Shown here piece by piece: positions 8,629-16,553 of a DNA stretch of 64,000 nucleotides; the first letter of the stretch is position 1; every line of letters starts with the position of its first letter. Under the pieces are notes generated by a model. That model was not told where the DNA came from and searched no databases. It worked only from the letters and a program-made list of their open reading frames with translations. This DNA comes from FEN-1219 sp963728995 (GTDB lineage: Bacteria; Pseudomonadota; Gammaproteobacteria; Steroidobacterales; Rariloculaceae). A program made the translations under genes and the position numbers. The DNA lies in NCBI GenBank assembly GCA_963728995.1, contig CAVSMD010000002.1, forward strand, positions 372,001 through 436,000, given 5' to 3'.

Positions 8629-9912
8629 CTACACTTTGCGTCCCAGTCCGTCGCCCGTCAGGTCTTCCTGATCGCGCAACTGTTGCCACCGCTGCGCCGG
8701 CAATTCCACGGCCAAGTCCCAACCACCATCCGGCGCACCCGTCTCGCTGCGCACCGCGTGCCACTCGAACAGCTTCGCCCGCAGTCGGCTCTGCTGTGGC
8801 CCCAGATGCAGCGCGCCCACGATCCGCTCGCCTGCGACCCGCGCCCGAATCCCGGAGCGTAGCTCCGCAAGGCCCTCACCCGTCACGGCCGAAACGCAGT
8901 ACCTGTTGGGCTCCGATCTTACGGGCTCGCGGACGAACTCCGCACCCGCCTTGTCGATCTTATTGTACACCGGCAGGCATGGAACCTCGGCAGCCCCGAT
9001 GTCCGCCAGCACGGTGTCGACCTGCCGCCGCCTGTCTTCCTGGTGGGGGTCGCTCGCATCGATCACGTGCAGCAGCAGCGCGGCTTCGCGCGTCTCGGTC
9101 AGGGTCGCGCGGAACGCGGCCACGAGCTCGTGCGGCAGGTCTCGAACGAACCCGACGGTATCGACCAGGAGCACGTCGTCGCCCCCCGCCAGCGGTAGCC
9201 GGCGAATCGTCGGATCGAGCGTCGCGAACAGCTGATCCTTGGCCAGCAAATGGGCGCCCGAGAGGGCATTGAACAACGTCGTCTTGCCGGCGTTCGTATA
9301 GCCCACGAGCGCCACCGTGGGCACCTCGGCCTTGAGACGCTCCTTGCGGCTGGCGGCACGCTGCCGGTCCACGCGTGCCAAGCGCTCCCGCAAGTGGCGG
9401 ATGCGGCGGCTCACGAGGCGCCGGTCGGTCTCGAGCTGGGTCTCGCCCGGTCCGCGGAGGCCGATGCCGCCCTTCTGCCGCTCGAGGTGAGTCCAGCCCC
9501 GCACCAATCGCGACGCCAGGTGCTCGTGCTGCGCGAGCTCGACTTGAAGCTTGCCTTCGTAGGTGGCGGCGCGCTGCGCGAAGATATCGAGAATCAGGCC
9601 GTTCCGATCCAGCACGCGGGTCTTCAGCGTGAGCTCGAGGTTGCGTTCTTGACCGGGCCGCAACGGCTGGCTCACGAGAATCAGCTCGGCATCGGCGTCG
9701 CGGGCAGACGCGGCGACTTCCTCGACTTTGCCGCTGCCAATGAAGAAGCGCGGGTCCGGCCGGTCTCGGCGGGCGTGCACCTCGGCGACCACATGCGCCC
9801 CGGCCGACTCGGCGAGTGCGCGAAACTCCTGCGTCTCGTCCTCGGAGCACGGTCGATGCAGACCGACATGCAGCAGCAGCGCGCGTTCACCGCTGCGTGG
9901 GCGATCCAGCAA
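8629..9912 (-). CDS. hflX: Ribosome-associated GTPase HflX
   Basis: GTPase that splits stalled ribosomes, 427 aa. The N-terminal HflX domain contains IGSGKVEE and the glycine-rich linker GGIGLRGPGETQLETDRR. The G domain has G1 GYTNAGKTT, G3 DTVGF and G4 NKID. The start is TTG at 9912: an in-frame stop lies six codons upstream, and a GGAGG sits five bases before the TTG. It lies between hfq and hflK, the normal order of this superoperon. Confidence 0.96.
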   Translation of the reverse strand: MLDRPRSGERALLLHVGLHRPCSEDETQEFRALAESAGAHVVAEVHARRDRPDPRFFIGSGKVEEVAASARDADAELILVSQPLRPGQERNLELTLKTRVLDRNGLILDIFAQRAATYEGKLQVELAQHEHLASRLVRGWTHLERQKGGIGLRGPGETQLETDRRLVSRRIRHLRERLARVDRQRAASRKERLKAEVPTVALVGYTNAGKTTLFNALSGAHLLAKDQLFATLDPTIRRLPLAGGDDVLLVDTVGFVRDLPHELVAAFRATLTETREAALLLHVIDASDPHQEDRRRQVDTVLADIGAAEVPCLPVYNKIDKAGAEFVREPVRSEPNRYCVSAVTGEGLAELRSGIRARVAGERIVGALHLGPQQSRLRAKLFEWHAVRSETGAPDGGWDLAVELPAQRWQQLRDQEDLTGDGLGRKV

Positions 9913-9941
9913 GCTGGCCTCCGCGATCTACGAAACGGCGA

Positions 9942-10184
9942 TCAGTCTTCAGCTTCTTCCTCGTCCATCGCGGGCACGCGAACGTTGCGCGCTGGCACGA
10001 CCGTGGAGATCGCGTGCTTGTAAACCATCTGGCTGACGCTGTTGCGCAACAGCACGACGAATTGATCGAAGGAGTCGATCTGCCCTTGCAGCTTGATGCC
10101 ATTGACGAGGTAAATCGAAACCGGGACTTTTTCCTTGCGCAACGCGTTCAAAAATGGATCCTGAAGCGATTGACCTTTGGCCAT
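9942..10184 (-). CDS. hfq: RNA chaperone Hfq
   Basis: Hexameric Sm-like protein of 80 aa that pairs small RNAs with mRNAs. The Sm1 motif (LQDPFLNALRKEKVPVSIYL, LQGQIDSFDQFVVLL) and the Sm2 motif YKHAISTVVP are complete, with a short acidic tail. The ATG at 10184 has a strong AGAGGAGG Shine-Dalgarno. The open frame extends 22 codons upstream, but that stretch is leader (PKNNKRREV), not Hfq. The leader has A-R-N repeats described separately. The spacing to miaA (150 bases) is the largest in the operon, so a dedicated hfq promoter is likely. Confidence 0.97.
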   Translation of the reverse strand: MAKGQSLQDPFLNALRKEKVPVSIYLVNGIKLQGQIDSFDQFVVLLRNSVSQMVYKHAISTVVPARNVRVPAMDEEEAED

Positions 10185-10190
10185 GACTTC

Positions 10191-10208
10191 CCTCCTCTTA
10201 TTATTCTT
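10191..10208 (-). promoter_or_regulatory. (A-R-N)6 Hfq-binding-type element overlapping the hfq ribosome binding site
   Basis: On the minus strand this reads AAG AAT AAT AAG AGG AGG, six consecutive A-purine-N triplets. That is the motif bound by the distal face of the Hfq hexamer. It ends in the Shine-Dalgarno of hfq itself, seven bases before the ATG. Autorepression of hfq translation through its leader is known in Escherichia coli; here it is inferred from the sequence. Confidence 0.55.
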
Positions 10209-10277
10209 GGGGATCGTCGAGATTAGGTCGGGCAACAGCGCCCCGGCCAACGGCTTACCTGGATCTCGCTCCGACCG

Positions 10278-10296
10278 CTGTGCCGTAACGGCACAG
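10278..10296. repeat. Perfect 8-bp hairpin in the hfq leader
   Basis: CTGTGCCG and CGGCACAG flank a three-base loop, giving a GC-rich perfect stem between the miaA stop and the hfq start. No T-run follows in either direction, so it is not a convincing intrinsic terminator. It may be an mRNA-processing or stability element separating miaA from hfq, or part of an hfq promoter region. Confidence 0.4.
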
Positions 10297-10334
10297 TCGT
10301 TGTTCCCACGGACAATAATGTAACACAGGCACCT

Positions 10335-11288
10335 TCAGTTTTTCGTCGTCAACATGCCGGCAAGTGTCACCTTTTTGACACACCGCTCGACCAGGCCCGG
10401 GCCGAACGCGGGCCAGATCTCGGAACTCGATTCTCGTCGTAACCATGTGAGCTGCCGCTTCGCATACTGGCGCGTGGCTACGATCGCTCGCCGGCGCGCC
10501 TCCTGCCAATCGCAATTTTTGTCCAGATGCGCCCAGATCTGCCGATAGCCAACCGCCCGCATCGACGGCATTTGCGGCTCGAGATCGCCGCGCGCCCGCA
10601 GCCGCTCCACCTCTGCGACGAAGCCCGCGGCGGCCATCGCATCGAAGCGCCGCTCGATACGCTCGGCAAGATCGCCGCGCCGCTCCGGGACCAGCGCAAT
10701 CGTGAGCACCTCGAGCGCCGGCGCCACCGCCGTGGCGCGCTGCAGTTTCGATAGCGGCGTCCCCGTCAACGTGTACACCTCGAGCGCCCGTTGGATCCGC
10801 TGCCGATCACTCGGCGCGATCCGCGCGGCCGCCTCGGGATCGACGGCCCGCAACCGCTCGTGCAGAGCCGCCCACGACGTGGCCGCAGCCTCCGCATCGA
10901 GCGCGCGCCGCACACCCTCGTCCGCGCGCGGCAACGACGCGAGCCCATCGCGCAAGGCTCGCAGGTAGAGCAGCGTTCCGCCGACGAGCAGCGGCAAGCG
11001 GCCTCGCCCCGCGACGGCCCGAATCGCGGCCGCCGCGTCGCGCGCGAAGCGGCCGGCCGAGTACGTCTCGGCGGGATCGAGAATGTCGATCAGGTGATGG
11101 GGCACCGCGTCACGCACGGCCGCCGACGGCTTGGCTGTACCGATGTCGAGCCCGCGATACACCATCGCGGAATCCATGCTGATGATCTCGAGCGGGACTT
11201 GCTGCGCCAGCGCCAAGGCAAGATCCGTCTTGCCGCATGCGGTGGGGCCCGTCAGGCACACGCAGCGCACGCGCGGGTCGTTGCTCAC
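10335..11288 (-). CDS. miaA: tRNA dimethylallyltransferase
   Basis: Transfers a dimethylallyl group to N6 of A37 in tRNAs reading UNN codons. The protein has 317 aa. The P-loop LTGPTACGKTDLAL is followed by DSAMVYRGLDIGTAKP, the substrate motif HHLIDILDP, GGTLLYLRAL and the C-terminal QMPSMRAVGYRQIW and TRQYAKRQLTWLR blocks. The start is GTG at 11288, five bases after the mutL stop; longer in-frame extensions lie inside mutL. It is co-transcribed with mutL upstream and hfq downstream. Confidence 0.97.
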   Translation of the reverse strand: MSNDPRVRCVCLTGPTACGKTDLALALAQQVPLEIISMDSAMVYRGLDIGTAKPSAAVRDAVPHHLIDILDPAETYSAGRFARDAAAAIRAVAGRGRLPLLVGGTLLYLRALRDGLASLPRADEGVRRALDAEAAATSWAALHERLRAVDPEAAARIAPSDRQRIQRALEVYTLTGTPLSKLQRATAVAPALEVLTIALVPERRGDLAERIERRFDAMAAAGFVAEVERLRARGDLEPQMPSMRAVGYRQIWAHLDKNCDWQEARRRAIVATRQYAKRQLTWLRRESSSEIWPAFGPGLVERCVKKVTLAGMLTTKN

Positions 11289-11293
11289 CGGCG

Positions 11294-13056
11294 CTATTGA
11301 CCGCGCAAGAACAGCCGATCGAGATCCGCCATCGTCACCTGCGTCCAGGTAGGACGGCCGTGATTGCATGCCTCGCTGCGCTCGGTCCGTTCCATCTCGC
11401 GCAGCAGCGCATTCATTTCCTCGACGGTCAGCCGGCGATTCGCGCGCACCGCTGCGTGGCAAGCCATCGTTGCCAGCAGCTCGTTGACGACCGATTCGAC
11501 GCGGGTCGCCCCGTTGTGGGTCGCGAGATCGCTGAGTAGATCGCGGACCAGCGGCTCCGCGTCCGCGCCGCCGAGCAGCAACGGCACGGCGCGCACCGTG
11601 ATCTGTTGAGGGCCGCGTCGCGTCACCTCGAAGCCGAGCGCCTCGAGATCGGCGGCGAACTCCTCTACGAGATCCGCTTCCCGAGCTGCTACCTCGAGCG
11701 TCACCGGCACGAGCAGGCTTTGAGCCTTGAGCTTGTCCGCACCGAGCGACGACTTGAGCCGCTCGTACGTGATTCGCTCGTGGGCCGCGTGCATGTCGAC
11801 GATTACGAGGCCCGTGCTATTCGCGGCGAGCACATATACGCCGGCCAACTGAGCGAGCGCATAACCGAGCGGAGGAACCGCCGCGTCGTGCACGGCTGCG
11901 CTCGGCGACTCCACCCGCGCATGCAGCCGCTCGTACAGCGGCACGTAGTCGCTCGTATGCCCGGAGCGCAGCTCGAGCGGCGACTGGTGGGACGCCCCAC
12001 CGGCCGCCATCGGTCGGCCGGCAAGCACGCTGCCCGGCGCCGGCGGCGCTCGTGCCGTCCGGCGCGCTCGCGAGCGCCGCCTCGACGGTGCGAAACACGA
12101 AGTCGTGAACCAGCCGCGAGTCCCTGAACCTAATCTCGAGCTTCGCCGGATGGGCGTTCACGTCCACGCGTCGGGGATCGAGCTCGAGGTACAGCACGAA
12201 CGCCGGTTGCCGCGCCTGGAATAGCACGTCTTGGTAGCCGAGGCGGACCGCGTGCCGCAGCAACTTGTCGCGCACGAACCGACCGTTGACGAACGTGAAC
12301 TGCATGTCGGCCTGACTGCGCGAGAACGCCGGCGCCGCAAGCCAGCCCGAGAGCCGCATGCCCTCGATGGTCCGCTCGAAGTACCGCGCATTTGCGAGGA
12401 ACTCGGCGCCGCAGAGCTCCGCCAACCGGGCTTCCTGCTGGCGCCGTTCGGTCGCGACCGGCAGGTTCCACGCGACCCGGCCGTTGTTCGAGAACCGAAA
12501 CTGCACGTCGAACCGCGCCAGCGCGAGACTCTTCAGCATCGAGTCCACGTGCCCGGCTTCGGTCTTCTCGGCACGCTGGAACTTGCGCCGCGCGGGCGTA
12601 TTGAAGAACAGATCGCGCACCTCGACCGTGGTGCCAAGCGTGCGCGCGGCCGGTTTCGGCTCTGCGATCTCGCCACCGTCACACGCGATTCGCCACGCGT
12701 GCTCGACGTGGACCGTGCGCGACGTCATCGTCAGTCGCGACTACCGAGCCGATGCTCGGCAATGCCTCGCCGCGGAAGCCCATCGACCGCAGCGCCTCGA
12801 GATCGTCGAGCGTGCCGATCTTGCTGGTCGCATGGCGCGCCAACGCCAGCGCGAGCTCGTCCGGCGCGATACCGTGACCGTCGTCCGTCACGCGAATCGA
12901 GCGCGATCCGCCACCCTCGATCTCGACTTCGATCGAGCACGCGCCGGCGTCGAGTGAGTTCTCGACGAGCTCCTTGATCACGGACGCCGGCCGCTCGACG
13001 ACCTCGCCGGCGGCGATTTGATCGATCAGCTGGGACGGCAGAATTCGGATGACCAC
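11294..13056 (-). CDS. mutL: DNA mismatch repair protein MutL, interrupted by two frameshifts
   Basis: The N-terminal GHKL ATPase segment (GTG at 13056) runs through QIAAGEVVERPASVIKELVE, DDGHGIAPDE and SMGFRGEALPSI. It then leaves frame near 12741-12744. The next segment resumes with LTMTSRTVHVEHAW, where a single extra base (GTA-G-TCG on the minus strand) accounts for the change, and covers FFNTPARRKF and ADMQFTFVNGRFVRDK. A second shift lies in the low-complexity linker at about 12020-12070. The C-terminal dimerisation domain then reads on in the third frame, with the endonuclease-type motif DMHAAHERITYE. Removing two bases gives a normal MutL of about 586 aa. Both shifts have the same sense. 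Either the gene is inactive, giving a mutator, or these are sequence errors. Confidence 0.9.
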
Positions 13057-13136
13057 TCGGCGCTCTTCGGACGGGCTGACGACGGACGCGCCCGAGTGTA
13101 ACTCAGGCCGCCGGCCGCGAAGCCTCGCGATCGAGC

Positions 13137-14471
13137 TCAGCCCGGCGGAATCGTGAGCACTTGCCCTACGCGCAGGACGTCGTTCTTCAGGCTGTTCACG
13201 CGACGAATGCTTGCCGAGCTGACGCGATATCGCTCGGCGATCCCCGACAACGTCTCACCCCGCGCAATCACGTGACGCACGGCCTCGCCCGCACCGCCCG
13301 ACGGGGCATGCGCGAAATAGCTGCCGCGCGGCGGGTTCGCGGTGAAGTAGTCGACGATCCCCTGACGCAACGCGACGGCGAGTGCGCTCTGGTAGCTCGA
13401 GCTGCGCAGCGACGTTTCCTCGCGCGGATTGGAAATATAGGCCGTCTCGACCAGGACGGACGGAATATCCGGGGATTTCAGCACGAGAAACGGCGCCTGC
13501 TGCACCTGCACTCGACGCATCGACGTCACGGCCGACATGCGCCGGATCAGCCGCTGACCGGCGGCCGTGCTGGCGCTCAACGCCGCGCTCTGCGAAAGAT
13601 CGAGCAGCACTCGCGCGAGCAGCTGGTCCTTGTCCGCGAGGGAAACCCCGCCGATCAGGTCCGACGCGTTTTCCCGCTGCGCCAGCAGCAGCGATTGCTC
13701 GTCACTCGCGCCTTTGTCCGACAGCACATAGACCGTCGCGCCCTTGGCGTCGGCAGCGCGATACGAATCTGCATGGATGGACACGAAGAAATCCGCTTCG
13801 GCGTGACGCGCAAGCTCCGTGCGCTTGCGCAGCGGCACGAAGTAGTCGCCGCTGCGCGTCAGCATGGCACGCATGCCCGGCGCCGCATCGATCTCCGCGG
13901 CGAGCCGCCGCGCGATCGCAAGTACCGCGTCCTTCTCGCGTAAACCGCCGCGCCCACTGGCGCCGGGATCCTCGCCGCCATGACCGGCATCGATCGCGAT
14001 GATCACGTCGCGCCCTCGCTGCTCGATCGGCGCGCGACGAACGACGGGTGGGGCATCGGTATCCGGCAGGTCGATGACGAGCCGATGACCGTACGGTTGG
14101 TTCGGGGCGAGCAAGAACGTTTTCGGCTTCGCCGGGGCGTTGAGCTCGAGCACCACGCGCAGCTCGCCGCCGGGCCTCGAGCCCGTCCGCACGGCCGTCA
14201 CGACACCGCGCGGCTCCGGGAGCACGAGCGCGTCGTCGGCAGCCGTGTCGGGGAGATCGATCACGATGCGATCGGGGTCCGCGAGCGAGAACACGCGGTG
14301 CTCGATCGGCGCGCTCAGCTCGAATACGGCGCGCGTGCCCTCGGGCCCGGACCATAAACGAATGCCGTCGACGGTGGCGGCCGGCGCGACGCGCACGAAC
14401 GCGAGCAGCGCGGCCGCCGAACCCACCCTTAGCCATCCTCCCGCCGACACTAGAAAGAGCGCTCCCGCCAT
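13137..14471 (-). CDS. N-acetylmuramoyl-L-alanine amidase AmiC/AmiB type with LysM
   Basis: Periplasmic zinc amidase that cleaves the stem peptide from murein during cell separation, 444 aa. An N-terminal signal peptide (residues 1 to about 32) is followed by an AMIN septal-targeting domain (about 35-140). The Amidase_3 catalytic domain (about 168-385) has the metal ligands in IDAGHGGEDPGA, SIHADS and VETAYISN. A C-terminal LysM repeat (VIARGETLSGIAERY, about 397-443) binds peptidoglycan. The arrangement tsaE-amidase-mutL is classical. Activity is probably controlled by EnvC/NlpD-type activators encoded elsewhere. Confidence 0.95.
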   Translation of the reverse strand: MAGALFLVSAGGWLRVGSAAALLAFVRVAPAATVDGIRLWSGPEGTRAVFELSAPIEHRVFSLADPDRIVIDLPDTAADDALVLPEPRGVVTAVRTGSRPGGELRVVLELNAPAKPKTFLLAPNQPYGHRLVIDLPDTDAPPVVRRAPIEQRGRDVIIAIDAGHGGEDPGASGRGGLREKDAVLAIARRLAAEIDAAPGMRAMLTRSGDYFVPLRKRTELARHAEADFFVSIHADSYRAADAKGATVYVLSDKGASDEQSLLLAQRENASDLIGGVSLADKDQLLARVLLDLSQSAALSASTAAGQRLIRRMSAVTSMRRVQVQQAPFLVLKSPDIPSVLVETAYISNPREETSLRSSSYQSALAVALRQGIVDYFTANPPRGSYFAHAPSGGAGEAVRHVIARGETLSGIAERYRVSSASIRRVNSLKNDVLRVGQVLTIPPG

Positions 14472-14490
14472 GCGACGGCTTATGTTTACC

Positions 14491-14536
14491 GTCTTTTTCT
14501 GTCTTTTTCAACGTTTTCTGAGGATTACGAAACGTT
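14491..14536. repeat. Tandem 10-mers and a 7-bp inverted repeat in the amidase leader
   Basis: Two tandem copies of GTCTTTTTCW (14491-14500, 14501-14510) are followed by AACGTTT (14510-14516) and AAACGTT (14530-14536), an inverted repeat with a 13-base loop. Together they fill most of the 66 bases between tsaE and the amidase gene. On the transcribed minus strand the tandem copies give an A-rich tract upstream of the amidase start. The role is unknown. Confidence 0.4.
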
Positions 14537-14537
14537 G

Positions 14538-15032
14538 TTAAAGCTTGGCCGATGAGTCGCCTTCCAGGGCCCTCGTGCCGCGCTGCGTGGCAGCGCGGAG
14601 CGTCACGCGGCGGGCCGCCCCACCGGGGTCGGCGAATTCGAGCCACACGTCGCAGCGCCGGGCGAACTCGGGCGCCCTCTCGGGCCACTCGGCGAGCAGC
14701 CAGACGTTGGCCTCGGCGAGCCAATCGCGCAGGCCGAGGTTCTCGAGCTCGGCGTCACCGGCGAGGCGGTACAGATCGAGATGGACGACCGTCAAGCCGG
14801 CGACGTCGTAGTGCTCGAGTAGCGTGTAGGTCGGCGAGGGCACGCGACCCGCGTAACCGAGCCCACGCAGCATCGCGCGAGCCCAGGTCGTCTTGCCGCC
14901 GCCGAGCGGGCCGGTGAGGCCCAGCACGAGCGGTGAGCAGTGCGCAGCGACGAGATCTCGCGCGAAGAGCCCCGCGAAATCAACCAGCTCTGCTTCCGAA
15001 CGGAAGTCCTTTATCAGCTCGGGTTCGCGCAT
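14538..15032 (-). CDS. tsaE: tRNA threonylcarbamoyladenosine biosynthesis ATPase TsaE
   Basis: ATPase of the TsaBDE complex that makes t6A37 in ANN-decoding tRNAs, 164 aa. The P-loop GPLGGGKTTWARAML is followed by the switch SPTYTLLEHYD, HLDLYRL and LLAEWPERAPEF. It overlaps the end of nnrD by 19 bases. Its normal partners TsaB and TsaD are not in this window. Confidence 0.96.
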   Translation of the reverse strand: MREPELIKDFRSEAELVDFAGLFARDLVAAHCSPLVLGLTGPLGGGKTTWARAMLRGLGYAGRVPSPTYTLLEHYDVAGLTVVHLDLYRLAGDAELENLGLRDWLAEANVWLLAEWPERAPEFARRCDVWLEFADPGGAARRVTLRAATQRGTRALEGDSSAKL

Positions 15033-16510
15033 GTCCGCAGCTGCGCCAACAGGTCGCTGGCCACCATCCCGCGCTCGCCGTCGCGGGCAGCGACGTCGCC
15101 CGCGAGCGCGTGCAGGAGCACGCCCGCCCGCACGCTCGCCGCGAGATCACGCGACTGCACCAGCAGCCCGCCGATCACGCCGGCCAGAACGTCGCCCATG
15201 CCGGCGGTCGCCATCCCGGGATTGCCGCGATCGCATACGCGCGGCGGCTCCGTGTCGGGCAGCGCCACGAGGCTGTGCGCGCCTTTCAGCACGGCGACGG
15301 CACCGAACCGGCGCGCCAGCTCGCGAACCGATGCCCGCCGATCCCGTTGAATCGCGGTCGCGTCGCTGCCGAGCAACCGCGCCGCTTCGCCGGGATGGGG
15401 CGTCAGCGCCCAGTCGCGGCGCGACGTCGGTTCCAGCGCGAGCAGGTTCAAGCCATCGGCGTCCACGACCAGCGGCAGCGCCGACGTCAGCACATGGGCG
15501 TGCAGCGCCCGTGCCCACGGCGTTTGCCCGAGTCCGGGCCCCAGCACGGCCGCGTCCGCTGCCTCGATCAGCTCATCGAGTGGCCCGGTGGAGTCGACGC
15601 CGCGGCAGATGATCTCTGGACGCCCCGCGAGCACGGCCGTGACGTTGTCGGGATGCGTCGCGACATAGACGAGTCCCGCGCCCACGCGCAGCGCTGCCTC
15701 GGCTGCCAGGCGAATGGCGCCGGCCATGCCGGGGCCGCCGCCGACCAGGAGCAGCGTGCCGTTCGTGCCCTTGTGCGCCGACCGCGCTCGCCGCGGCACC
15801 ACCGCGGCGAGATCCGCCATCGACAGCCGTTCGAGCGCGGGCGTCCGTTCGGCCGTAAGCGCCGCCGGCACGCCGAGGCCCGCGAACTCGAGCGCACCGA
15901 CGAAATCGATCGCGCGCCCCAGAAACAATCCTTGCTTCAAGCCGACGAACGTCACGGTCACCGTCGCGTGCACGGCGCTCCCGTGCGGCCAGCCGCTGTC
16001 GGCGTCGAGCCCGCTCGGCACGTCGAGCGCGAGCACCGGCGCGCCGGCCGAGTTCAGCGTCTCGATCGCCGCCGCGAACGCGCCCGTCACGTCGCGATCG
16101 ACGCCCGTGCCGAGCAGCGCGTCGACGAGCACGTCGGCCCTCCGCACCGCGTCGGGCGAAAAACGCTCGACCGTCACGCCCGCCGCCGCGCAATCGCCGG
16201 CCGCGCGATGCGCGTCGCCTTTCAGCTTGTCGGCCGACACCAGCGCCAGTGCCCGCACGGCGAAGCCCTCCGCGGCCGCGAGTCGCGCGAGGACAAAGCC
16301 GTCGCCGGCGTTGTTACCTGCACCGCAAACCACGACGAGCGACCGCGCGTCCGGCCAGCGTCGCCGTACCGTCGCGAACGCCGCGGCGCCCGCGCGGCAC
16401 ATGAGCTCGTAGCTCGCCAGGCCCGCTCTCGACGCCGCGGCTCGATCCAGCTCGCGCACGTCGGCGACGCTATAGACGCGCTGCGGCAAGTCGTCGGCGG
16501 GGTCGCTCAT
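15014..16510 (-). CDS. nnrD: Bifunctional NAD(P)HX epimerase / dehydratase
   Basis: Repairs hydrated NADH and NADPH. The 498-aa fusion has an N-terminal YjeF epimerase domain (about 1-215, with CGAGNNAGDGFVLAR and LLGTGVDRDV). The C-terminal ADP-dependent dehydratase domain has HKGTNGTLLLVGGGPGMAGA, LTPHPGEAARLL and NPGMATAGMGDVLAG, the last holding the ATP/ADP-binding GD. The ATG at 16510 lies seven bases after a perfect TATAAT on the same strand, so the mRNA may be leaderless. It is first in the minus-strand operon running to purA and is divergent from queG. Confidence 0.96.
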   Translation of the reverse strand: MSDPADDLPQRVYSVADVRELDRAAASRAGLASYELMCRAGAAAFATVRRRWPDARSLVVVCGAGNNAGDGFVLARLAAAEGFAVRALALVSADKLKGDAHRAAGDCAAAGVTVERFSPDAVRRADVLVDALLGTGVDRDVTGAFAAAIETLNSAGAPVLALDVPSGLDADSGWPHGSAVHATVTVTFVGLKQGLFLGRAIDFVGALEFAGLGVPAALTAERTPALERLSMADLAAVVPRRARSAHKGTNGTLLLVGGGPGMAGAIRLAAEAALRVGAGLVYVATHPDNVTAVLAGRPEIICRGVDSTGPLDELIEAADAAVLGPGLGQTPWARALHAHVLTSALPLVVDADGLNLLALEPTSRRDWALTPHPGEAARLLGSDATAIQRDRRASVRELARRFGAVAVLKGAHSLVALPDTEPPRVCDRGNPGMATAGMGDVLAGVIGGLLVQSRDLAASVRAGVLLHALAGDVAARDGERGMVASDLLAQLRTCANPS

Positions 16511-16517
16511 GCGCGCG

Positions 16518-16525
16518 ATTATACT
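16518..16525. promoter_or_regulatory. Shared -10 core between nnrD and queG
   Basis: ATTATACT reads TATAAT on the minus strand (16523-16518) and TATACT on the plus strand (16520-16525). The minus-strand start point would fall at or next to the nnrD ATG, while the plus-strand start point would leave about 20 bases before the queG ATG at 16554. No good -35 box was recognised on either side. Confidence 0.5.
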
Positions 16526-16553
16526 GGCCGCAGCAGCAGCCGCCGACGAGACG

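Noticed and set aside
10278..10296. Hairpin between miaA and hfq as intrinsic terminator
   Set aside because: No T-run follows in either orientation.
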